Assembly: GCA_016713025.1 (NCBI GenBank)
Contig: JADJPZ010000004.1
Coordinates: forward strand, 2,728,001-2,792,000
Reading direction: 5' to 3'
Length of the DNA stretch: 64,000 nt
Source: Saprospiraceae bacterium
GTDB lineage: Bacteria > Bacteroidota > Bacteroidia > Chitinophagales > Saprospiraceae
The translations under genes were made by a program, and so were the position numbers. The notes under the pieces are model-generated. The model was not told where the DNA came from, ran no database searches, and saw nothing but the letters and a program-made list of their open reading frames with translations. Below are positions 51,007 to 59,328 of this stretch, piece after piece. Positions within the stretch are counted from its first letter, which is position 1; every line of letters begins with the position of its first letter.

Positions 51007-51431
51007 AAAAAGTAACCAAAAAACGCTAGTTCAAAAAAAGGCGATTGCGAAGCAACGTTCTCTCTCATGTCAAAATGCTTTTTCTATTGCCTTGATTATC
51101 TGTCCTTTACATCAAATATTTATCATTGGCAATAGACGCACTTTTTCTGCCCATCCGCTAGCGGTTCACTTCGTCAAAGGCTTACCCGCCTTTGGTGCTT
51201 TGCACTACACTACGTTCATGTTCACTATCGCTTGTTTTTTGAACAATTAACCACACCAATAGCTTTATAAAAATTGAGTGATGCTACTTTTTCAGCAGAC
51301 CCTAGTTAGATACCACATTGTCCAAAGTCTTGGAATGGTGGACTATTATCAAATGGTCTATGTAGGAATCTTGCTGAAGTATGTGAGGTTTCAGTTTCAC
51401 TATAATTTGCTTACCTTAAAATTAAAACAGA

Positions 51432-51659
51432 TTATTGATTGGTATCATTTAGAATGCTTTCTATAGTGGCCTCTGACCACTCATGTTCTTTTGCATTTTC
51501 ATCTGCCAGAGTACTTAGCTTTTTTGAGTAATATTGCTCAATTAATCTTTTAATGTCCATCAATTCTTCTTCAGGTGGATTATTTGCATATAACTTCAAC
51601 AATTCCAACTGTAATGGAGTAAAATTTTTGGACTTTTCCGGAATTTGCAATGTATCCAT
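51432..51659 (-). CDS. Orphan antitoxin-like small protein
   Basis: A 75-residue acidic protein: NFTPLQLELLKLYANNPPEEELMDIKRLIEQYYSKKLSTLADENAKEHEWSEATIESIL. It follows the same pattern as the antitoxin at 46582-46800. No PIN toxin reads downstream; after its stop the sequence goes straight into a degraded REP-A unit and the transposon edge, so the partner was probably lost. Confidence 0.6.
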   Translation of the reverse strand: MDTLQIPEKSKNFTPLQLELLKLYANNPPEEELMDIKRLIEQYYSKKLSTLADENAKEHEWSEATIESILNDTNQ

Positions 51660-51769
51660 TACTAAATAATTTTTAAGTGAAATAAGATATATATAATAAA
51701 GTAATTTTCATTCTTTATAGTTCCCTTTGGGATACTAAAATCCTAAAACCGTTGTTCATCCTACCCTTT

Positions 51770-51885
51770 TGGTTACTATGCAGTATCCAACAGGCACCTT
51801 ACCTGAGTCATTAACAAGAATATCCTTCTTTATCAGGCTTGAAACCTTGTGATATGGTATCGTAGCGGGAAGGTATGACAAACTT
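51770..51885 (+). repeat. Degraded REP-B unit
   Basis: CTATGCAGTATCCAACAGGCACC and ATGGTATCGTAGCGGG arms of the REP-B family, in a gene-free gap (51660-53364). Confidence 0.6.
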
Positions 51886-51889
51886 GCAG

Positions 51890-53345
51890 TCTTGATTCAT
51901 GAAACAAAACTTCAAAAACAATCTTCCTTAAGCGGTTTCACTTCGGCTCCATTATATTGCGCTCAGTACAGCGCGGCTCCTCCGCTGCGGCGGATGCGCT
52001 CAACCACAAAGATAATATTCTTTCGGCGTTCGGCCACGCTACCCTCTATCCTAAAGGGAAGACCCACGCTATTCATCGTTCAAATCATTCGTCGTTCATG
52101 TGGTTTTACTTCGGCTCCATTTTCTTGCGCTCAGTACAGCGCGACTCTTCAGCCGCGGCGGATGCGCTCAACCACCAAGATAATGTTCATTCGTCGCTCT
52201 GCCACGCTACCCTCTATCCCTAAAGGGAAGACCCACGCTATTCATCGCTCAAATCATTCATCCTCGCTTCGATGCAATATCCACAGGCATCCTTGCCTGA
52301 GACATCGCTGAAATCATTCGAACCGTTCAAATCATTCAAATTACTCGATGAGTTCGGTTGTTCAAATCATTCATCGCTCGGCCACGCTACCCTCTATCCC
52401 TAAAGGGACGACCCACGCTATTCATCGTTCGAATCATTCAGATTGTTCAAATCATTCAAATCACTCGAATCGTTCAAATCATTCAAATTACTCGATGAGT
52501 TCGGTTGTTCAAATCATTCATCGCTCGGCCACGCTACCCTCTAACTAAAGGGACGACCCACGCTATTCATCGTTCGAATCATTCAGATTGTTCAAATCAT
52601 TCAAATCACTCGAATCGTTCAAATCATTCAAATTACTCGATAAGTTCGGTTGTTCAAATCATTCATCGTTCGGCCACGCTACCCTCTATCCCTAAAGGGA
52701 CGACCCTCGCTATTCATCGTTCGAATCATTCAGATTGTTCAAATCACTCGAATCGTTCGGTTGTTCAAATCATTCATCGCTCTGCCACGCTACCCTCTGT
52801 CCCTAAAGGGAAGACCCACGCTTTTCTTCGCTCAAATCATTCAAATCACTCGAATCGTTCGGTTGTTCAAATCATTCGTCGTTCGGCCACGCTACCCCTC
52901 TATCCCTAAAGGGAAGACCCACGCTCTTCATCGCTCAAATCATTCGTCGTTCGGACTTGACTGCTGAAATGCAACCTGTCTACTATAGTGAAATAAAGGT
53001 AGATGAAGGCAGTTTTTCGTCGCTCAAATAATTCATCGCTCGGCCACGCTACCCTCTGTCCCTAAAAGGAAGACCCACGCTTTTCTTCGCTCAAATCATT
53101 CGTCGTTCGGACTTGACTTCTGAAATGCAACCTGTCTACTGTAGTGAAATAAAGGTAGATGAAGGCAGTTTTTCGTCGCTCAAATAATTCATCGCTCGGC
53201 CACGCTACCCTCTGTCCCTAAAGGGAAGACCCACGCTTTTCTTCGCTCAAATCATTCGTCGTTCGGACTTGACTTCTGAAATGCAACCTGTCTACTGTAG
53301 TGAAATAAAGGTAGATGAAGGCAGTTTTTCGTCGCTCAAATAATT
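51890..53345 (+). repeat. REP-C super-repeat block with TTCAAATCA 9-mers
   Basis: About 1.45 kb of composite repeats. The unit is GGCCACGCTACCC-TCTATCCCTAAAGGGAAGACCCACGCT-ATTCATCGCTC, followed by runs of the 9-bp word TTCAAATCA with variants (CTCGAATCG, TTCAGATTG). Around 52951-53340 a 156-bp version repeats (starts 52951, 53107, 53263) with GACTTGACTTCTGAAATGC. Two copies of a GCGCTCAGTACAGCGC palindrome are near 51960 and 52130. Because 9 is divisible by three the DNA is open in several frames (S-N-H-S-N-H), which is not coding. The TCCCTAAAGGGA centres are IS110 target sites. Confidence 0.85.
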
Positions 53346-53364
53346 TTGCTTACAAAAATATTCG

Positions 53365-54012
53365 TCATTTCAAGGAATTAATAAAATCAAATACTTTCTT
53401 ATTATTAAAAACTACCTTTGTGGGTATGGAAAAATCTTTGAAAACAAAACAGTCAATGTTACCGTCTGCATTTTTTGTTGTTAATTGAAAATGGTCTCCT
53501 TGATTGATATATTGTTCTATTGTTTCGGCATCTGGGTCTATGATCCAATATTCTTTCACTCCATGCATCTGATAATCTTGAAACTTGACACCACGATCAC
53601 GATCTTCAGTACTTTTGGAAAGAATCTCGATGATGAAGTCAGGTACGGGAAATATAGTTTGGTCACTCCTAAAACTGGGATGATTTTCATGTAGGAAAAA
53701 ACACAAATCCGGTTCATAATCATTTCGCGTAAAACGACACATTATTTTTTCTACTCCTAGAAAACCTAACTCATTGATGATGTTAAAGTGCTCGAGAATG
53801 ATAAGCAGATTTTTTGTGATATCATTATGCATTTTGATCACGGGAGAATGCACGATGATCTCACCATCTATAAATTCTGCCTTCATACTTGGATCCACCC
53901 AATTGTAAAAATCAAGCCTTCTGTTTTGTTCTTCTACCCAATAAGATTCTAACTCATCAATAAGATGACGAAGATTGGGTTGTTTTTTGAGCGGTGCTAA
54001 AAGTGCCTTCAC
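53365..54012 (-). CDS. Uma2-family (DUF820) putative endonuclease
   Basis: A 215-residue protein with the restriction-endonuclease-like fold of Uma2/DUF820: EFIDGEIIVHSP (N-terminal acidic motif), YEPDLCFFL (the PD of PD-ExK), PDFIIEILSKSTEDRDRGVKFQDYQ (ExxS...K pattern), and GVKEYWIIDPD. Families are common in cyanobacteria and Bacteroidota mobile regions; the biological role is not known. It appears intact and stands alone between two repeat blocks. Confidence 0.87.
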   Translation of the reverse strand: MKALLAPLKKQPNLRHLIDELESYWVEEQNRRLDFYNWVDPSMKAEFIDGEIIVHSPVIKMHNDITKNLLIILEHFNIINELGFLGVEKIMCRFTRNDYEPDLCFFLHENHPSFRSDQTIFPVPDFIIEILSKSTEDRDRGVKFQDYQMHGVKEYWIIDPDAETIEQYINQGDHFQLTTKNADGNIDCFVFKDFSIPTKVVFNNKKVFDFINSLK

Positions 54013-54091
54013 GACTTACAATTTAGTATTTAAATGCAAATTTCTACAAAAAAGTTCACTTTAGAATGTTAAAATAAGTATCCGGAAATAT

Positions 54092-54194
54092 TATACCAAA
54101 TAGAAAATTCATTGTAAAAATTCAAAATCATAATTATTTAATTTATATCAAATTATGGTTAAAATTTTTCGCAGAATATTTTCTGTTCACTATA
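54092..54194 (+). mobile_element. MITE-B, 103 bp, copy 2
   Basis: Reverse orientation copy of the element at 48495-48597, with the same ends (TATACCAAATAGAAAAT on this strand and ATTTTCTGTTCACTATA) and the same AATCATAAT / ATTATGGTT core. It lies upstream of the Uma2 gene. Confidence 0.78.
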
Positions 54195-54269
54195 AAACAA
54201 GTCTTTAGTAGAATTATTGCAAATTGTCAAATGTAATATACGGTCATATGTCTGAAAATTCGTCATTCA

Positions 54270-54600
54270 AAATTGCCCCACAGGCCCCCAACCCCTAAGG
54301 GGAGTTCCCGCGCTTTTTAATTCGTCGTTCAAATCATTCAGATTGTTCAAATCATTCGTTGCTCGGCCGTGCTACCCTCTATCCCTAAAGGGAAGACCCA
54401 CGCTATTTGTCGCTCAAATCATTCAGATTGTTCAAATTATTCGAACCGTTCAAATCATTCAAATTAATTGATAAGTTCGGTTATTCAAATCATTCGTTGC
54501 TCGGCCGCGCTACCCTCTATCCCTAAAGGGAAGACCCACGCTATTCATCGCTCAAATCATTCAGATTGTTCAAATTATTCGAACCGTTCAGATTGGTCGT
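54270..54600 (+). repeat. REP-C repeats
   Basis: Two TATCCCTAAAGGGAAG units (about 54370 and 54511), TTCAAATCA-type 9-mers, and a related ACCCCTAAGGGGAGTTCCCGCG palindrome at about 54288. No gene. Confidence 0.75.
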
Positions 54601-54603
54601 CGT

Positions 54604-54965
54604 TCAAAACGGCCTCTTCGGCAAGGTCTTAAACACCTTATATATCAACTCTGACTTTGGAAAGATGATCACCCATGCCGTCAAAAAGATACACATAAAA
54701 TCGGTATATAAACTTTGATGCTCTTGGTACCAATGTTCTACTTCACCTTTGAGATGGTAGATTTTAAGGGTGTAGAAATCCCAGATGTCGCCGCCTTGGT
54801 CCCTTATTTGGGTGATGACCGTTTCTTCATCGCTGAATATGATAAACCCAATTCCTGTAAGGCCGGGTTATACATTATAAATGACTTTTTGCACATCGAT
54901 AGGATAAGCGGCAAAGCTTTTTTGCATCACGTGCAGTTGACGAATCAAAACTGCATTTCATTTAA
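54604..54965 (-). pseudogene. C-terminal relic of a sugar transferase
   Basis: The reverse strand reads KSFAAYPIDVQKVIYNV, an in-frame TAA, then PGLTGIGFIIFSDEE, WDFYTLKIYHLKGEVEHWYQEHQSLYTDF and FLTAWVIIFPKSELIYKVFKTLP. This is the C-terminal part of Bacteroidota undecaprenyl-phosphate sugar phosphotransferases, where YNV-KPGLTGIG is the intact form. The K codon has become a stop and the N-terminus is lost. It may be a remnant of the polysaccharide locus overrun by mobile DNA. Confidence 0.65.
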
Positions 54966-54975
54966 GATTTCGGTG

Positions 54976-55626
54976 CTATTTTTCTAACCAATTACGGATT
55001 AATTTCTGAAAATACAAGCCTATTTTTAATTTATTAATTTTATAAGACGGCTTCAAATGAGCAACAGAATCATCCAGAATATCATCAGTATATATTAATG
55101 CCATTTGAAATAATTTTGGAGATAGCGTCGGCAAATATCCGTGCGCTATGGTATAAATTTGGTCTATTGGGTATCCACTTTTCGAAATGCAATAAATGTC
55201 ATAATAATCTCTATATTTGGCCCTTAAAAATAAGGTATTTACTTTTAAACCCATCATAAGGTTCAATGTGGCAATGTATATGGAATTTTTAAATTGTTTT
55301 CTTTCCATCAAAGCATCCCAATTATTTGCAAAAAAAGTAACTTTCACTCCCTCAATTATTAAATCCATTTGACTATTACTTTCATTAATGATTTTGGCAT
55401 TCTTAAAATTACGCAATGCATTAAAAATATCTTTTTTAGGAAGACTATCTTTCGGACTAAAGAAATCTAAATCTTCACTCAGTCTATGATTGAGGTATAA
55501 AGTCAAACAAGAGCCGCCTACTAAGGTAAACTCTGAAATGAATTCAAAATCTGAAAGTCTTAATAATACATCACTTGTACTAGGCAGTAGGTAGGCTAAA
55601 CTTGCGAGGGTGGGTTCTTTCACCAT
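54976..55626 (-). CDS. AbiEii/AbiGii-like nucleotidyltransferase toxin
   Basis: A 216-residue nucleotidyltransferase-fold protein. The signature is FTLVGGSCLTLYLNHRLSEDLDFF (GGS...DxD metal site), followed by LMMGLKVNTLFLRAKYRDYYDIYCISK, typical of COG2253/AbiEii proteins. In type IV toxin-antitoxin or abortive-infection systems such proteins transfer nucleotides to tRNA or other targets. The upstream small gene overlaps it by 47 bp and is the likely partner. Confidence 0.87.
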   Translation of the reverse strand: MVKEPTLASLAYLLPSTSDVLLRLSDFEFISEFTLVGGSCLTLYLNHRLSEDLDFFSPKDSLPKKDIFNALRNFKNAKIINESNSQMDLIIEGVKVTFFANNWDALMERKQFKNSIYIATLNLMMGLKVNTLFLRAKYRDYYDIYCISKSGYPIDQIYTIAHGYLPTLSPKLFQMALIYTDDILDDSVAHLKPSYKINKLKIGLYFQKLIRNWLEK

Positions 55627-55918
55627 ATTGAGCTTGTAGCCAACTTTTTGTGTTGGGTATTTTGAAATAAAACAATGCCAAGTAGTAGTTTAGTTTATCA
55701 TATCTTCTATCTTGCAGAAGCGTGTTTTTCCAGACATCAATAATCTGTGATGAGGAATAGCAGACAAATAATAATTTTAACTCCGACACTCCTCCATATT
55801 GCAAAGTATGTTCAATAATTATATCGTCACTCAGTTTTTTCAACTGGCTTGGATCATAACTCCACAATAAATTATTATCGCAGAGCGCTTGGATGAGGAT
55901 ACTTTTAGTCGGTATCAA
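55580..55918 (-). CDS. DUF6922-like antitoxin partner
   Basis: A 112-residue protein: LIQALCDNNLLWSYDPSQLKKLSDDIIIEHTLQYGGVSELKLLFVCYSSSQIIDVWKNTLLQDRRYDKLNYYLALFYF. This family is regularly placed just before AbiEii-type toxins in Bacteroidota. The last about 15 codons (SWLQAQYGERTHPRKF) overlap the toxin start in a different frame and look unconserved, so a slight 3' frameshift is possible. Confidence 0.7.
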   Translation of the reverse strand: MIPTKSILIQALCDNNLLWSYDPSQLKKLSDDIIIEHTLQYGGVSELKLLFVCYSSSQIIDVWKNTLLQDRRYDKLNYYLALFYFKIPNTKSWLQAQYGERTHPRKFSLPTA

Positions 55919-56024
55919 AGTGAATTAAATTACATTTAAAAGAATAAAATTAACATACAAATTAACATTCCTTTAAAGTAAATTGTTCAGATACAAGTAT
56001 GGTATAGAACAAATTTTCTAATTA

Positions 56025-56250
56025 ACTAACAGCTGAGTATCCATGATTAAAAGATTTACCTGATTCAAACAATTTTTTACAAAAAAAAGTTTTTTTCACC
56101 ACCAGTTCGTCATATTTTATTTATAACGATGCAATATCAACAGGCATCTTGCCTGGGACACTAACAAAAACACCTTTCTTTAAGCTGACTGGAAGGCTTG
56201 CGATATGGTATCGTAGCGAAACACAGATACCAAAGTAACATAAATTGATT
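56025..56250 (+). repeat. Left part of a segmental duplication with REP-B relic
   Basis: Repeats 47928-48150 (the start codons of the DUF433 gene, its leader, and a degraded REP-B unit: CAGGCATCTTGCCTGGGACACTAAC). It contains no intact gene. The duplication continues into the second vapC/vapB pair. Confidence 0.75.
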
Positions 56251-56300
56251 CTGAAAAGTGGCTCCAATTCATTATTGGAAAAGAATCTACTAATATTCAA

Positions 56301-56671
56301 TTACAAATGAACCTTAAGTTCTACTATATTGGAGAAATCTTTATCCTTAGTAATCAAAACAGCATCCTTTATAATTGCTGTTGCTGCTATAATGGCATCA
56401 GGTAATTTTAATTTATATCTTTTCTTGATCACAATTATTAGCTCCATTAATTCGTGATCATTTGCATTTAATTCATGAATATGGATCCTTTCACAAAATT
56501 TCAAAAAAACCGCTTTATCTTTTTGTGACAACCCCTCAAAAGCTAAAAATTCAAGCCTGGAAATTACAGATATACATACATGGTCAGCCTTACCTACTAA
56601 CTCAGTTATACCGTACTCCCTCGCAATAATGCAATGATCGCATTCGTATCAAGCACAACTTTTAATCCCAT
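56301..56671 (-). pseudogene. VapC-like PIN toxin, copy 2, one-G deletion
   Basis: ATG 56671 reads GLKVVLDTNAIIALLRG, then shifts because GGG stands where copy 1 has GGGG. With the G restored it reads EYGITELVGKADHVCISVISRLEFLAFEGLSQKDKAVF ... LKLPDAIIAATAIIKDAVLITKDKDFSNIVELKVHL without interruption, a full PIN toxin of about 123 residues with the PDAIIAATA acidic site intact. A real deletion or a base-calling error are both possible. Confidence 0.82.
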
Positions 56672-56886
56672 TCAGCCCTAATTTCTTTTTGAGACGAAAG
56701 TGCATCTTTTGACCATTCCAATTGACCAATTAAATCACTGAAATCAGGCTTAATCGATTTTTGTATTTCATTGATTTTCAGAATAACTTCAATGTCCTTA
56801 TCCATAAAAGGCGTTTGAAATTCTATAGATAACTTACCATCAAGTCTTGTACGTTTATTTAATTTTATGGTATCCATCATCATCAA
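56662..56886 (-). CDS. VapB-like antitoxin, copy 2
   Basis: A 74-residue paralogue of 48664-48885: MDTIKLNKRTRLDGKLSIEFQTPFMDKDIEVILKINEIQ, with the same conserved tail IGQLEWSKDALSSQKEIRAEWD. It overlaps the toxin start by 10 bp. The middle is more diverged than the tail, while the toxin parts are almost identical, which suggests recombination within the operon. Confidence 0.75.
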   Translation of the reverse strand: MMMMDTIKLNKRTRLDGKLSIEFQTPFMDKDIEVILKINEIQKSIKPDFSDLIGQLEWSKDALSSQKEIRAEWD

Positions 56887-57014
56887 AATAAATTATAATA
56901 TTAATCAATAAACATATTGTATGTCAGATTAGTTTCAAAAAAAGACCAACCCTAGACCTTAGTAATAATAGGAAAAGTAGCCCTGAATCACTTTAGAGCT
57001 ATCCAGTCAAAAAA

Positions 57015-57244
57015 GGTAACTATTTAGGTATGATCAATTTCAATCAAAAAATGCTAATTTTCCGTGATATTTCAGCTCTTTTTTCGTCAATAGCGCTGCT
57101 ATTTTATGTTGATGCCGAAATCCAGTTGGTTTCGGTAATTTTCTACATTGACCTTTCGTAGGTCAATTTTTTACGAAAATCACTTCATCTTACGAAAAAT
57201 TATCTGATTTTTGTGATTTGAAAGCATATACCTAAATAGTTACC
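57015..57244 (+). mobile_element. MITE-C, 230 bp, uninterrupted copy
   Basis: Perfect 17-bp inverted ends GGTAACTATTTAGGTAT (57015-57031) and ATACCTAAATAGTTACC (57228-57244). Internal hairpins include CCGAAATCCAGTTGGTTTCGG and TTGACCTTTCGTAGGTCAA. No coding. It shows the empty form of the site that is occupied by transposon copy B at 59138. Confidence 0.88.
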
Positions 57245-57266
57245 AAAAAAGTTAAAATAAAAGCCA

Positions 57267-57437
57267 CTATGCAGTATCAACAGGCATCTTGCCTGAGATA
57301 TTGTCAAGAATATACTTCTTTAAGCAGGCTGGAAGCCTTGGGATATGGTATCGTAGCGGGACGCTACGACAAACTTTTCCGCAAGTGCTTAGAAATTTAC
57401 TTTTACAAAACTTAAGAAGTTATCGATATCCATTGTT
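57267..57437 (+). repeat. REP-B unit plus relic of PIN toxin 3' end
   Basis: 57267-57373 is a good REP-B unit (CAGGCATCTTGCCTG, GGCTGGAAGCC, TCGTAGCGGGACGCTACGA). 57387-57437 is identical to the 3' end of the PIN toxin pseudogene (46161-46211). So a piece of that toxin gene was copied together with a repeat. Confidence 0.8.
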
Positions 57438-57514
57438 TCAGAAATCTCGAAAAGAAGTTCTACCATCTGATGCAATTTAAAAATAACTACTTGAGTTTTG
57501 ACATTAAGGTTGGC

Positions 57515-58720
57515 TTATTTCAAAAATCCAAATAGCCAAAGAGGAATTTTATTTCCAACACTATAGTTAATATCGTCTGAAACTATAAAACTACCTGGAA
57601 TTGATGATATTTGCTTATATCCTTTAGATTTTCCTCCTATTTCGAAGGTATATTTTTCATCAACAAAAAAATCGCCTTTATTAGGAATGGAAACATTGTG
57701 TTCGTGCGAAATACAATGGACAAAAAAACACTCTCGTATGGTGCCAATATCCGGTTTTGAAGCTGATAGAAAAAATAGATTTGCATTCTGAAGATAGATC
57801 TTATCAGGTTTGGATAAATGGCCCACTGTCCTTGTTGCTGACCATACTGACTTTGTCAACTCTGCCTTGTCCAAATATGATAAGTAATGAATGACGGTAT
57901 TTCTGTCTAGTTCTAGTGCTGAGCTTAGTTTACTTATATTGGGCTCATATGGTGAGGTAGATGCCAGCCAGTAGAGAAGCTTTTTTATCTTGGGCAATTT
58001 TGATACATCCATTTTAGTAATTTGTACTAAATCAACCTCAATCATATGGTTGATGGCGCTATTTAATTTTCTAAAATAGGACCTCTTCCCTTCTAAGTAA
58101 AATGGATAGTATCCGTATTGATTATATTCGTTAAAAAAAGGTAACGGATTGATAAGTTTATTGATTTGCCTGCAAATTTGCTCATGATTCTCAATAATTT
58201 CAGACAAACTGTAGGGCTGAAAATTTTGCTTTGACTCAATATTAATAAACTCTCTCAATGAAAACCCAGAAATAGAATACTTCACTGCTCTACGACTTAA
58301 ATCAGCTTGCCCTTCATTTATTTCTAAAATAGATGAACCCGTAACTACCACGAACAAGCTTTTGTATCTATCATAGATATTCTTCAGCTCTTGACTCCAA
58401 TTGTTATATTTATGTATTTCATCAATCAAAATATGTGACCCTCCATTATCCAAATGGTATTTGGCTATTTCTATCAATGTTAAATTTGAAACGGTGATGT
58501 CGTCCATAGATATATACAATACCTTTATGCCACCATCCATAATTTCATTTAATCGCTGTAGCATTATAGTTGTTTTACCAACACCTCTTGCACCAGCTAA
58601 AATTATTAACTTATCTTGCCATTCGATGTGGTCAAGTACAGTTCTTCGTAACTTATCAGACACTTGATTTAAAATTTCAAGTTGATTTGATAATAACTTT
58701 TCGTAAATCTCTTGATTCAA
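57515..58720 (-). CDS. AAA ATPase with DUF4143-like C-terminal part, intact
   Basis: A 401-residue protein: Walker A ILAGARGVGKTT, Walker B SHILIDEIHKYNNW, sensor FVVVTGSSILEINEGQADLSRRAVKYSISGFSLREFIN, then a winged-helix-like part and the C-terminal FEIGGKSKGYKQISSIPGSFIVSDD with IPLWLFGFL. It is the intact relative of the pseudogene at 19723-20934. Role unknown; frequent in Bacteroidota accessory DNA. Confidence 0.88.
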   Translation of the reverse strand: MNQEIYEKLLSNQLEILNQVSDKLRRTVLDHIEWQDKLIILAGARGVGKTTIMLQRLNEIMDGGIKVLYISMDDITVSNLTLIEIAKYHLDNGGSHILIDEIHKYNNWSQELKNIYDRYKSLFVVVTGSSILEINEGQADLSRRAVKYSISGFSLREFINIESKQNFQPYSLSEIIENHEQICRQINKLINPLPFFNEYNQYGYYPFYLEGKRSYFRKLNSAINHMIEVDLVQITKMDVSKLPKIKKLLYWLASTSPYEPNISKLSSALELDRNTVIHYLSYLDKAELTKSVWSATRTVGHLSKPDKIYLQNANLFFLSASKPDIGTIRECFFVHCISHEHNVSIPNKGDFFVDEKYTFEIGGKSKGYKQISSIPGSFIVSDDINYSVGNKIPLWLFGFLK

Positions 58721-59328
58721 ATTTATAAATTTATCACAAAGAACTATAAATTGCTGTACATATTCAACATTACATACAATATTTTATTGAATTAATTCAG
58801 CATTATATATCAATACGGCGTTTTACAAAGTATTATGCTTATTATATTCACTAATTATCATAAAATATTGCAGTATGTATTCAGCAATTTAATTATTATT
58901 TAACACCTGCTGATTATATAAATAGTTGCTAAATATAATTGGTCAGAGTGCCTTTAGGGGAGAAGTCATATGTTTATCGTAACTATTTAGGTATGATCAA
59001 TTTCAGTCAAAAAATGTTCATTTTCCGTGATATTTCAGCTCTTTTTTCGTCAATAGCGCTGCTATTAACTCAAAAAGTAGATTCATCTGACGAAAAATTA
59101 ACTGATTTTTGTGATTTGAAAGCATATACCTAAATAGTGTTTGCTGAATATATTATATGTTGCTGAATTTCAATATTTTATTCAATTATATTTTTATACA
59201 AGTGCAAGGTTTTTTGATGTATAATGAGTAAAACCTTTGCACTTTGATTTAACATTGTCCTATGCGGACGGTAGTCACTTTTTTGCATCTTTTGCTCTCA
59301 CATATTCCTTTGGAATGCTTACCCAGAA

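Larger units (their letters stand above)
48960..51302. mobile_element. 2343-bp transposon carrying a group II intron, copy A
   Basis: Ends are TGTTTGCTGAAT (left) and TTCAGCAGACCC (right); GTYTGCTGAA is inverted at 9 of 10 positions. A 7-bp direct repeat TAGTTAG flanks it (48953-48959 and 51303-51309). The only gene inside is the intron reverse transcriptase; no transposase is seen. The copy at 59138-61480 has the same length and a different 7-bp duplication (TAAATAG), which fixes the boundaries. Confidence 0.85.

Noticed and set aside
52348..52967. Several overlapping + strand frames of S-N-H-S-N-R repeats and PRYPLSLKGRP segments
   Set aside because: They follow from 9-bp and palindromic repeats that stay open in several frames; frames overlap and the sequence is intergenic repeat.
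54715..54987. A 90-residue + strand frame
   Set aside because: It is antisense to the sugar-transferase relic, which has clear family sequence on the minus strand.
47332..56886. A complete phage-defence island
   Set aside because: Only toxin-antitoxin-type pairs, a Uma2 protein and ATPases of unknown role are present; no restriction-modification, CBASS, retron or other multi-gene defence set could be recognised.
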